Source of the DNA: DAOVQB01 sp023128935
GTDB lineage: Bacteria; Eisenbacteria; RBG-16-71-46; CAIMUX01; WJJG01
Direction of reading: 5' to 3'
NCBI GenBank assembly: GCA_030628905.1
Contig: DAOVQB010000208.1
Location: 1-8,208 of the forward strand
DNA: 8,208 nucleotides
Shown here: piece after piece, positions 1-6,135 of the stretch
How positions within the stretch are numbered: the first letter of the stretch is position 1
Layout: every line of letters starts with the position of its first letter
The notes under the pieces: generated by a model
Databases searched by the model: none
What the model was told of the DNA's origin: nothing
What the model saw: the letters and a program-made list of their open reading frames with translations, nothing else
Position numbers and translations under genes: made by a program

Positions 1-91
1 GGACAGCTATCGGCTGAAGGAGGCCAAGGAGCGTGCGGCCCGAAAGAGGAAGGCCAGGCGCAGTGGGCGAACACCGCGGCAGGGGAAGTAA
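1..91 (+). CDS. C-terminal end of an unidentified basic protein (partial)
   Basis: Reading from base 2, an open frame enters from the left edge and stops at TAA 89-91. The 29 visible residues are highly basic, with clusters of Lys and Arg (for example KERAARKRKARR). Such tails occur on nucleic-acid-binding proteins and many transposases, but nothing here identifies a family. No start is visible, and the call rests only on an uninterrupted, GC-rich frame at the edge. A chance open frame of this length is possible. Confidence 0.35.
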   Translation, partial: DSYRLKEAKERAARKRKARRSGRTPRQGK

Positions 92-731
92 TCATGCTGC
101 GGCCTGGAGGGAAAGCGCTTCTTTATCACCAACTATGCGCGGTTCTACTCCACCGGCAACACGGCGAAGAGTGCTTCGATCAACCGAAGCCTTTCGATGA
201 GCTTGGCTTCATCCATCGGGCACCTACCTCCGCCGGGACGCTTGGTGGAGACATCGTTGATCAGGTTCACTGCAACCGCATTTGCTTCCCTCCGAAGGTC
301 CGCGTGACGCTTCAGAAGCTCGCTCAAGACATCGGCACGCTCTCCAGGGCCCAGGTGGGCGAGGACCTATGCACCTACGCTATGTCTGAGGTGATGGCAA
401 GAGCTGGAAGTTCGCCGTGCGCGCGCATAGGCAGCAGCTGGTGGCGTATCGTCGACACTGGCACCTAGGTGACCGATGGCCTCGACGACCTTGGTCCCGC
501 CCTCCTCTCCCTCACAGGCTACGGCGACCGACTTCGGATGCACTGCCTCCTCGCGTATGAGTCCGCTGCACAGCGCCAACAGGACGGACAGCCCCAATCC
601 GTCGCCGCCGTGGGGCACGGAAGTGCTATTATTCACGATTCTGGCCTGCTATGGTCGTTTTTCAGGACGGATGATGGTTTTTCAGCATGAGTGGCCGTTT
701 CGAGTGCTCTACGCGAGAGGTGTCAATATTC
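92..731. other. Stretch without a convincing gene upstream of the fic fragment
   Basis: Several overlapping frames stay open here on both strands, as is usual in GC-rich DNA, but none shows a recognisable domain together with a good ribosome binding site. The best candidate is on the minus strand. A GTG-started frame (636 down to 367) ends in TAG and continues in the same frame to a stop at 145, with a TTG-started piece from 327. The lower piece has a plausible amphipathic composition (SELLKRHADLRREANAVAVN), so it may be the remnant of a gene broken by one nonsense codon. I do not recognise it. The last 80 bases are AT-richer and contain the GTTTTTCAG repeats, so they may hold the fic promoter, though I see no clear -35/-10 pair. 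Confidence 0.3.
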
Positions 732-784
732 ATGAAATCCGCCAAGAATAATCCTTTTTCGGGTCCCGTTATCGTTTTTCAGGA
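656..784 (+). repeat. Three copies of GTTTTTCAG around the fic start
   Basis: GTTTTTCAG occurs at 657-665, 677-685 and 774-782. The first and third copies share the longer CGTTTTTCAGGA (656-667 and 773-784). The third lies inside the fic frame and encodes the VFQ of IVFQERR. The two upstream copies, read in suitable frames, would also encode M-V-V-F-Q and M-M-V-F-Q. They could be decayed partial copies of the gene start or chance. No function can be assigned. Confidence 0.35.
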
Positions 785-1013
785 GAGACGGCTTCCCGAG
801 CGGGCCTCGCTGGCTGGCTACGCCGCTTTGATCGATGCGCTCGAGCTCACGGTACCCCTTCCTAGGAATCTCTCCGCCATCGGGGAGAAACACAGGATTG
901 TGGAGCAGGGAGGCTGGCGCATTCTTACCCCCCGTCACGCGCCCGAGGCCAGCATCGCAGGTCACCTCACCTTTGCCCTGAAGTATGAGGGCCTTGATTT
1001 GGCGGTTCTCTCA
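732..1013 (+). pseudogene. Fic-family protein, N-terminal fragment (interrupted by transposon)
   Basis: Fic-domain proteins transfer AMP or related groups to target proteins, and many act as toxins or signalling enzymes. This fragment gives residues 1-94. It resembles the N-terminal region of a large bacterial Fic group: LPERASLAGYAALIDA near residues 21-36, VPLPRNLSAIGEKHR at 41-55, LTPRHAPE at 65-72, and HLTFALKYEGLDLAVL at 78-93. I chose ATG 732 because AGAGG (716-720) lies 11 bases upstream. ATG 687 would add 15 residues and is less likely. The frame now runs into the transposon and stops at 1026-1028. The missing part resumes at 8068, where YARRIWFLYEWL follows. The catalytic HPFxxGNGR motif lies beyond the window, so the family call rests on remembered N-terminal similarity. 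Confidence 0.75.
1008..1013 (+). repeat. Left copy of 6-bp target duplication CTCTCA
   Basis: CTCTCA here is repeated at 8062-8067. Both copies fall in the fic reading frame as codons CTC TCA. Removing one copy with the intervening DNA gives LAVLSLKRIFREIG, a continuous Fic-like frame. This fits a target-site duplication made by a Mu/Tn7-type transposase, which usually duplicates about 5-6 bp. Confidence 0.6.
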
Positions 1014-1025
1014 GCCTGCCCACGA

Positions 1026-1035
1026 TAATTGATGA
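1026..1035 (+). repeat. Left-end transposase-site candidate TAATTGATGA
   Basis: This 10-mer matches the inverted motifs at 8043-8052 and 8019-8028. The wider match between 1021-1036 and the reverse complement of 8018-8033 (CACGNTAATNGATG) has 13 or more identities. It lies 12 bp from the inferred left end. A weaker possible second site (AAAATGAGCA) follows at 1047-1056. A role in transposase binding is inference. Confidence 0.45.
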
Positions 1036-1062
1036 ATAACCGCCGCAAAATGAGCAAGATAG

Positions 1063-1097
1063 GCGAGGGAGAGGAGTGGAGCCCCCTCGCTTTTCTT
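1063..1097 (+). terminator. Probable intrinsic terminator at the transposon left end
   Basis: GCGAGGG (1063-1069) pairs perfectly with CCCTCGC (1084-1090) across a 14-base loop, and TTTTCTT (1091-1097) follows immediately. That is the layout of a rho-independent terminator on the plus strand. It would stop transcription entering from the fic promoter before it reaches the transposition genes, a common safeguard in insertion elements. The stem is short and the T-run is broken by one C, so strength is uncertain. Confidence 0.5.
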
Positions 1098-1150
1098 GGT
1101 TGGAAGTGCTGAGGAGGCTCCTGCCCGATCACGTATGAAGGGCGGGAATT

Positions 1151-1798
1151 ATGATATGCGAAGTTCTCGAGCGAGTCAGTCTATTTCGTCTTCTCCATCG
1201 CCTTGATGTGGATCTTTCTGAGCGCCATCGGGCGGCAGGCTGCCCGGTCTGCGGCGGTCCCTTGCACCGAGCCTCCTACCAGCGCAAGCCTCGTGGCGGC
1301 CCGGCGGACATTCCGCAAGAGTACGGCCGTCGGCTGAGTTTGTGTTGCGGGCGCGAGGGTTGCCGCCGGCGCCAGCTGCCGCCCTCCTGCTTGTTTCTGG
1401 GACGGCGCGTCTACTGGACCGCGGTGATCCTGGTGGTGACCACACTTCGCCAGCAACGCGGGGTGGGCTTCAGTGCCAACCGGGTGCGCCGGATCTTCGG
1501 GATCTCGCGTAAAACCCTTCGCCGCTGGCTGGCCTTCTTCCGTGAGGAGTTTCCCAAGAGCCAGCAGTGGAAGGAACGTCGCGGGCTTCTGGGTGCGACC
1601 GTGCGCGATGGGCACCTCCCGGCGGATCTGATCCGGGTCTTCATCGAGGCTTTTCGGGATCCGCAGACGGCTCTCTGCGGCTGTCTTTCTTTCCTGGCCG
1701 TCAAGGCGTTCGCACCAGGCTCGGTGAGGGGTTTTCCGTTTCACGCAGAAGATGGGGGCCTCCCCTCGATGAAGCGGCTTGATACAAGCATCTCCTGA
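1151..1798 (+). CDS. Zinc-ribbon and helix-turn-helix transposon accessory protein
   Basis: The protein has 215 residues. An N-terminal zinc ribbon is suggested by CPVCGG (C31, C34) and the later CCGREGC (C65/C66 and C71). A helix-turn-helix follows at about residues 106-127 (GFSANRVRRIFGISRKTLRRWL), with a basic recognition helix, then an amphipathic C-terminal part. This points to DNA binding, perhaps at the transposon ends or the target, or control of the operon. It lies 58 bp upstream of the transposase on the same strand and is probably co-transcribed. ATG 1151 has only a weak GGGCGGGA upstream. I associate such proteins with transposase/ExeA-type operons (possibly the DUF6431 group), but could not test this. 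A domain search would settle it. It has no catalytic motif. Confidence 0.65.
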   Translation: MICEVLERVSLFRLLHRLDVDLSERHRAAGCPVCGGPLHRASYQRKPRGGPADIPQEYGRRLSLCCGREGCRRRQLPPSCLFLGRRVYWTAVILVVTTLRQQRGVGFSANRVRRIFGISRKTLRRWLAFFREEFPKSQQWKERRGLLGATVRDGHLPADLIRVFIEAFRDPQTALCGCLSFLAVKAFAPGSVRGFPFHAEDGGLPSMKRLDTSIS

Positions 1799-1856
1799 CG
1801 CGCAGCGGGTTCGATCTCCATGGTGGGGGTGGAGCCGGGCGCGGAAAGGAGGTGCG

Positions 1857-2714
1857 ATGAGCACGAAGGAGGTGGGCAAGCGCCTGGAGCGCTGGGCGCA
1901 CTTGCGCTTTTCGATCATTGGTGGGCTTCTGGCCAGTCCTCCCGAGCGCGGCAAGCTGCGGGCGGAACTGCAACGGCTGGCCGGGCAACGCTACCGTCAT
2001 CCGAGCCGGCCTGGTGGATGGGTCAGCTTCGGGGTCTCCACGCTCGAACGCTGGTATTACCGGGCCGTGCGGGCAGCGGATCCCATGAAGGCTTTGGGGC
2101 GGCGGGTACGGCGTGACGTCGGTCGGGCCCGAGTGGTGTCGGCGCTGCTGCTCGCCGCGCTTGAGAAGCAGTACCGGGATCACCGCGCCTGGAGCTACCG
2201 GCTTCACTTCGACAACCTCTCGGTGCTCGTGGAGGAGCAACCCGACCTGGGTCCCTTGCCCTCCTACACGACCGTGCGGCGTCGGATGCAGCAACACGGC
2301 TGGCTGCGCACGCGGTTGCATCGCGGCCAGGCAACTGCCGGCCGGCAGCGCGCCATCGAACGGCTTGAGAAGCGCGAGGTGCGCTCGTTCGAGGCCACGC
2401 ACAATCACGCACTCTGGCACTATGACTACCATCACGGGCGTCTGCGGGTCGTCGATGCCTCGGGCGAGTGGCACACGCCGATCGCCCTGGCCATCATGGA
2501 CGATCGCTCGCGTCTGTGCTGTCACGCCCAGTGGTACCTCGACGAGACGGCCGAGAACCTCATTCATGGCCTATCTCAGGCGTACGCCAAACGCGGGTTG
2601 CCGCGATCCCAGATGAGCGACAATGGTGCGCCTATGATCGCCGAGGAGACGCAGGCCGGTATGAAGCGCCTGGGTATCCAGCCCAAACTCACCTTGCCCT
2701 ATAGCCCGTACCAG
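1857..2714 (+). pseudogene. DD(35)E transposase, N-terminal part (residues 1-286), split by RIT element
   Basis: Start ATG 1857 is chosen over the in-frame ATG 1779 because AAAGGAGG (1845-1852) lies just upstream. The N-terminal 180 residues are a basic DNA-binding region with HTH-like segments (VSFGVSTLERWYYRA near 56-70; YTTVRRRMQQHGWL near 137-150). The RNase-H-like rve catalytic core begins at about 185. The first aspartate is D190 (WHYDYHHG) and the second is D255 (MSDNGAPM). The fragment breaks off after Q286 in LPYSPYQ, at the RIT insertion. The actual open frame runs on through the RIT repeat, adding 26 foreign residues before TAA 2793-2795. Joined to 6136-6786 it gives a 502-residue protein with D190, D255 and E291. 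The product catalyses DNA cleavage and strand transfer in its family. This half lacks the catalytic glutamate. Confidence 0.85.
2708..2714 (+). repeat. GTACCAG core, left copy (attL)
   Basis: GTACCAG is present here at the left junction of the RIT element and again at 6129-6135 on the right. In the uninterrupted transposase only one copy would exist, encoding the YQ of SPYQNAKQE. Core duplication of 6-8 bp is what site-specific integration by tyrosine recombinases produces, so this is the likely strand-exchange segment. The same seven bases also extend the inverted repeat from 82 to 89 bp, because their complement CTGGTAC occurs at 6102-6108. Confidence 0.7.
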
Positions 2715-2796
2715 TATGTGGCGCCGAAAAATATGTGGCCCCTGGCTCCCAGAGCCCGGCAATCCACCGCCGGAAGCCAATTGGAGGCCACATAAG
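2715..2796 (+). repeat. Left inverted repeat of RIT element (82 bp)
   Basis: It is identical to the reverse complement of 6020-6101 over all 82 bases. It contains three copies of TATGTGGC: direct at 2715-2722 and 2732-2739, and inverted (GCCACATA) at 2787-2794. It also contains the 8-bp palindrome CCAATTGG (2777-2784). Repeated, oppositely placed octamers suggest recombinase-binding sites. The ritA start codon lies 45 bp beyond its inner edge, so the operon promoter may be in or near this repeat. Confidence 0.9.
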
Positions 2797-2841
2797 CCTG
2801 GGTCCATGATGGTCCTCCATTTTTGCCAAAGGAGGTCGATC

Positions 2842-4086
2842 ATGTTTGAGACCCTGTTCAAGCGCCCCACCGTCTTGGCCCGCTATCGCGAGGGACCGCT
2901 CTCCGACGCCCGGGAGCGATTCCTCGAGCAGTGTGCGGCAGGTGGCTACTCTCGTTCCATGCTGCAGAAAATCGCCTGGGTACTGCTGGCGCTGGCGGAT
3001 CGTATCGATATCGCCCACGACAAGGTGACGGCGCGCGACATCGAACTGGCCGTGGACGGTCGCACACGATTCAAGTGTCGGTCCAAGTGCGTTCGCGAGT
3101 CCGAGAGTTCTCACCAGCTGTTTGTCCACGTTGCCACCGAGTGGGTACGTAGCCTCGGTTGCCTCGAGCCACTGCCTGAGGTGAACCGTCCTTTCGCGGC
3201 GCAAATCGCCACCTTCGCGCGGCACCTACGCGACGAGCGAGGACTATCGCCAGTAACCATTTCGACTCGCTGTGAGCGCTTGGCCTGGTTTTTCGAGAGC
3301 CTGCATCCGCCTCGGCACTCGTTGCGCACGATCTCGATTGCAGATGTGGATGCCTTCGTCGAGGAGAAGGGCAACCGGGGCTGGAGGCGATCGTCGCTCT
3401 CCAGCCTTGCCAGCAGTTTGCGCAGTTTCTTTCGCTTCGCGGAAGGCCAAGACTGGTGTTCTCGGGGCATCGCTGCCGTCATCGAGTCGCCCAGGCTCTA
3501 TGCCCAAGAGGGTCTCCCGAAGGGGCCAAGCTGGGAAGTTGTCCAACGCCTGCTGGCCAGCACTCGCGGGGATCGTCCCGCCGACATCCGGGACCACCCC
3601 ATCTTGATGCTGATGGCCGTTTATGGTCTTCGGCGGGGCGAGGTCGCGAGACTTACGTTGGATGATCTCGACTGGATCGGCGAGCGGATCGTGGTGTCGC
3701 GCCCCAAGCAGCGTCGCACCCAGTGTTATCCTTTGCTGCCGGCGCTTGGAGAGGCGATCATTCGCTATCTGCGCGAAGTGCGGCCGCGCTGCGCGCATCG
3801 GGCCCTGTTTCTGGTCCTGAGCGCCCCCCTTCGTCCTCTGTCAGCCTCGAGCATCACCCAGATCGCACGTGCACGCCTGAGTGCTCTGGGCGTAACCTCG
3901 TCCCCCCGAGCGGCCCACTGTCTGCGCCACGCGTGCGCCGGTCACCTCCTCGCTTCGGGCTTTTCCCTGAAGCAAATCGGCGATCACCTCGGCCATCGCT
4001 CTGCAAACTCCACGCTGAGCTACACCAAGATCGACCTCGCGGGGCTGCGGGAGGTGGCCGAATTGGATCTGGGAGGGCTACTATGA
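2842..4086 (+). CDS. ritA: Tyrosine recombinase RitA
   Basis: First gene of the trio, 414 residues. ATG 2842 is chosen because AAAGGAGG (2828-2835) precedes it. The open frame upstream only crosses the inverted repeat. Residues about 15-105 form a preceding N-terminal region, 115-215 a SAM-like core-binding domain (ISTRCERLAWFFESL), and 230-405 the catalytic domain. Catalytic residues are all visible: R264 in YGLRRGEV, K289 in RPKQR, H359 and R362 in HCLRH, H385 in LGHRS, and nucleophile Y394 in LSYTKID. It cleaves and rejoins DNA through a 3'-phosphotyrosine link. Its stop overlaps the ritB start as ATGA, so the two are probably translationally coupled. RIT proteins are thought to act together, but their division of labour is unknown. 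Length fits RitA, the longest of the three. Confidence 0.88.
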   Translation: MFETLFKRPTVLARYREGPLSDARERFLEQCAAGGYSRSMLQKIAWVLLALADRIDIAHDKVTARDIELAVDGRTRFKCRSKCVRESESSHQLFVHVATEWVRSLGCLEPLPEVNRPFAAQIATFARHLRDERGLSPVTISTRCERLAWFFESLHPPRHSLRTISIADVDAFVEEKGNRGWRRSSLSSLASSLRSFFRFAEGQDWCSRGIAAVIESPRLYAQEGLPKGPSWEVVQRLLASTRGDRPADIRDHPILMLMAVYGLRRGEVARLTLDDLDWIGERIVVSRPKQRRTQCYPLLPALGEAIIRYLREVRPRCAHRALFLVLSAPLRPLSASSITQIARARLSALGVTSSPRAAHCLRHACAGHLLASGFSLKQIGDHLGHRSANSTLSYTKIDLAGLREVAELDLGGLL

Positions 4087-5024
4087 GGATCTCGGCAGTC
4101 GTTTCCCTGTACGTCTCCCACAAGCGCGCCTTGGGGTACCGGTTTCGGACCGAAGACGGCATTCTGCGGGCTTTCTGCAAAGCCGTGGACGACAAACCCA
4201 TCGTGACCATCGAGGCGCAGACCGTCCTGGCCTTCCTGAACGGCAGTGGACCGGTCACCGAGTACTGGGCGAAGAAGTACCACGTGCTCTCTGGCCTATA
4301 CCGCTTTGCGTTGGCACGCGGATTGGCAGATCTCGCACCGCTGCCGCCCACTGTCCCAAAGTCGACCGTCCCCGCTTTCGTCCCGTACGTGTACTCCCAT
4401 GAAGAACTCCAGCGCCTGCTCGACGCCGTGCCCGCGGCCTGCGGGGGCCGTGTCCCCATCGAGGAAAACGTCTTCCGAACCTTGCTCCTGTTGCTCTACG
4501 GCGCAGGACTGCGTGGCGGAGAAGCCCTCGCGCTCACGCTGGGCGATGTGGACCTGCATGAAGCGTGTCTACAAATTTGCGAAACGAAGTTCTTCAAGAG
4601 CCGCTTGGTCCCGATGGGTACGGATTTGACCGGGGTCTTGACCGAGTACCTTGCCAGACGCAACGAGTGTTACGACTCGGCGGACCAGGCACCACTCTTC
4701 TGTTTTCGCGATGGCTCGCCCTTGAGCTCATCCGCTGCACGGAACGCTTTCCGACGTCTGCGTGCCCACGCGGGGCTGCAGCGCGAGGGGGGCGCCGGCC
4801 GTCAACCACGGCTTCATGATCTGCGCCATGCAGCCGCCGTGCATCGCCTCATCGCGTGGTATAGCAGCGGCGCAGACGTGCAGAAGCTATTACCGAAACT
4901 CGCAATCTATCTTGGCCACGTAAATCTGTCTTCGACACAACGCTACTTGACGCTGTCTCCGGAGCTGCTGCGGCAGGCGAGCCAGCGTTTTGAGCACTAC
5001 GCCATGGAGCGCAATCATGACTGA
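4083..5024 (+). CDS. ritB: Tyrosine recombinase RitB
   Basis: Second gene, 313 residues. ATG 4083 overlaps the ritA stop by four bases (ATGA), with GGGAGGG (4071-4077) as ribosome binding site. The longer open frame upstream is a shadow of ritA. The short N-terminal core-binding domain starts with an SHKRALGYRFRTEDGILRAF-type segment (12-31). The catalytic domain starts near residue 104. Active-site residues are R144 in AGLRGGEAL, K169 (or K172) in ETKFFKSR, H245 and R248 in HDLRHAAA, H279 in LGHVNL, and Y288 in TQRYLTL. The set is complete, so the enzyme should be active. It resembles the middle recombinase of RIT elements in size and in its place between overlapping neighbours. Confidence 0.87.
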   Translation: MRISAVVSLYVSHKRALGYRFRTEDGILRAFCKAVDDKPIVTIEAQTVLAFLNGSGPVTEYWAKKYHVLSGLYRFALARGLADLAPLPPTVPKSTVPAFVPYVYSHEELQRLLDAVPAACGGRVPIEENVFRTLLLLLYGAGLRGGEALALTLGDVDLHEACLQICETKFFKSRLVPMGTDLTGVLTEYLARRNECYDSADQAPLFCFRDGSPLSSSAARNAFRRLRAHAGLQREGGAGRQPRLHDLRHAAAVHRLIAWYSSGADVQKLLPKLAIYLGHVNLSSTQRYLTLSPELLRQASQRFEHYAMERNHD

Positions 5025-6012
5025 CCTAACCTTGCTGGGCCCCTGGGTGCGGCGTTTTCTACTCGAGTACTTGATAGGAGAGCGCAACCTTTCGACAAAC
5101 ACCCGCGCCAGCTATCGTGACATGCTGGTCCTGCTTCTGCCTTACGCAGCAGCGTATCTCAGAAAACCCGTCGACCGCCTGGCGGTGGCCGACCTGTTGC
5201 CGGAAGTAGTCCGCAAGTTCCTGACTCATCTGGAGCAGGACCGCTGCTGCTCCGTCGCTACTCGCAATCAACGCCTCGGCGGCCTGCACGCATTGGCGCG
5301 ATTCATCGGTGAGAGCAGCCCCGAGCACGTCGACTGGTGTGCGCAGATCCGCCTCATCCCATTCAAGAAAACCACTCATCCGTGCATCACCTACCTGGAC
5401 AAGCCGGAGATGGATGCGCTCTTGGTCGCACCCGATCGCCGCACGTCCCTAGGTCAACGCGATTACGCCCTGCTGCTATTCCTCTACAACTCAGGGGCTC
5501 GTGCGACCGAGGCTGCCAATACCAGAATCGCGGATATCGACTGGCATGCCCAATCGGTCCTGTTCATCGGCAAAGGAAACAAGCAGCGTACTTGCCCATT
5601 GTGGGCCACCACAGTAGATCAGCTGTATCGAATCGCCGCACAGCGCGGGCCAGAGCAACGCGTGTTTCTCAACCGCAACGGGCAGCCCATCACCCGCTTT
5701 GGCATCCACACCCTGGTCGAGCGCTACGCCTTGAGAGCTGCAGCGCAGATGCCCTCGCTCAGCACAAAACGCGTCAGTCCACATGTTATCCGGCACACCG
5801 CGGCGACCCATCTTCTGCGCGCTGGCGTCGACATCAATACCATCCGCGCCTGGCTGGGCCACGTCTCCATCAATACGACCAACATCTACGCGGAGACCGA
5901 CCTCGAAACCAAAGCGCGCGCCCTGGCCACCTGTGCACCGAACACAGGGAGTCACAAGACGACCCCCTGGCGAAATCAACCCAGCACGATGGAGTTCCTC
6001 CGCAAGCTGTAG
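5017..6012 (+). CDS. ritC: Tyrosine recombinase RitC
   Basis: Third gene, 331 residues. ATG 5017 is chosen because GGAG (5006-5009) lies eight bases before it. It overlaps the ritB end by 8 bp. A TTG at 4990 would add nine residues without a better ribosome site. The N-terminal SAM-like domain (FLLEYLIGERNLSTNTRASY, 14-33) is the most XerC/D-like of the trio. Catalytic residues are R162 in NSGARATEA, K186 in IGKGNKQR, H256 and R259 in HVIRHTAA, H282 in LGHVSINTT, and Y291 in NIYAETD. The last 30 residues, after ATCAPN, form a polar tail. The stop is 8 bp before the inner edge of the right inverted repeat, so nothing else is encoded on this side. Confidence 0.88.
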   Translation: MTDLTLLGPWVRRFLLEYLIGERNLSTNTRASYRDMLVLLLPYAAAYLRKPVDRLAVADLLPEVVRKFLTHLEQDRCCSVATRNQRLGGLHALARFIGESSPEHVDWCAQIRLIPFKKTTHPCITYLDKPEMDALLVAPDRRTSLGQRDYALLLFLYNSGARATEAANTRIADIDWHAQSVLFIGKGNKQRTCPLWATTVDQLYRIAAQRGPEQRVFLNRNGQPITRFGIHTLVERYALRAAAQMPSLSTKRVSPHVIRHTAATHLLRAGVDINTIRAWLGHVSINTTNIYAETDLETKARALATCAPNTGSHKTTPWRNQPSTMEFLRKL

Positions 6013-6019
6013 CCCAAAT

Positions 6020-6101
6020 CTTATGTGGCCTCCAATTGGCTTCCGGCGGTGGATTGCCGGGCTCTGGGAGCCAGGGGCCACATATTTTTCGGCGCCACAT
6101 A
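6020..6101 (-). repeat. Right inverted repeat of RIT element (82 bp)
   Basis: Exact reverse complement of 2715-2796. The TATGTGGC octamers fall at 6022-6029 (direct) and at 6077-6084 and 6094-6101 (as GCCACATA). Counting the adjacent CTGGTAC (6102-6108), which mirrors the target bases 2708-2714, the visible inverted match is 89 bp. The identity of the arms argues for recent arrival or for repair or conversion between arms. Confidence 0.9.
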
Positions 6102-6135
6102 CTGGTACTTATGGGGTCGACCCCATAAGTACCAG
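6102..6135. repeat. Perfect 34-bp palindrome at the RIT right junction
   Basis: The sequence is self-complementary over all 34 bases around GTC|GAC (6116-6121), with no mismatch or loop. It starts with CTGGTAC and ends with GTACCAG, the same 7-bp core in opposite orientations, separated by 20 bp (6109-6128). It is present only at the right end, which makes the integrated element asymmetric. Removing it with the rest of the element is needed to restore the transposase frame, so it came in with the RIT element. It probably forms the centre of the joined ends in an excised circle. Confidence 0.85.
6129..6135 (+). repeat. GTACCAG core, right copy (attR)
   Basis: Direct repeat of 2708-2714. The next base begins the resumed transposase codons AAT GCG AAA (N-A-K). 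Confidence 0.7.

Larger units (their letters stand above)
2715..6135 (+). mobile_element. Recombinase-in-trio (RIT) element
   Basis: Three tyrosine recombinase genes overlap in tandem between perfect 82-bp inverted repeats (2715-2796 and 6020-6101). A 34-bp palindrome (6102-6135) completes the right end. This is the architecture known for RIT elements, with ritA, ritB and ritC in one operon and no other cargo. The inserted length is 3421 bp, flanked by GTACCAG repeats. Removing it restores the transposase frame exactly. The three frames and both repeats are undamaged, so this copy looks recent. It is in the same orientation as the transposon genes it interrupts. Confidence 0.9.

Noticed and set aside
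94..468. Plus-strand open frame of 124 codons
   Set aside because: It has an ATG but no good ribosome site and no recognisable motif, and it overlaps equally open minus-strand frames.
1181..1954. Minus-strand open frame of 257 codons
   Set aside because: Antisense to the zinc-ribbon/HTH gene, whose Cys motifs and HTH are clear on the plus strand. The low-complexity composition fits a shadow.
1701..2567. Long open frame on the minus strand (288 codons)
   Set aside because: It lies antisense to the transposase and its upstream neighbour, is rich in Pro, Arg and Gly as GC-rich shadow frames are, and has no domain or ribosome site.
2842..6012. Integron or phage integrase module
   Set aside because: There are no attC sites, cassettes, excisionase or phage genes. 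The three overlapping recombinases and perfect repeats fit RIT better.
2715..6135. Tn554-type element (tnpA, tnpB, tnpC)
   Set aside because: In Tn554 the third protein is small and not a tyrosine recombinase. Here all three have full catalytic sets and there are long inverted repeats.
6102..6135. Palindrome as a REP element or small insertion of its own
   Set aside because: Its outer seven bases match the insertion core, and its removal together with the RIT element is what restores the transposase, so it is better explained as part of the element.
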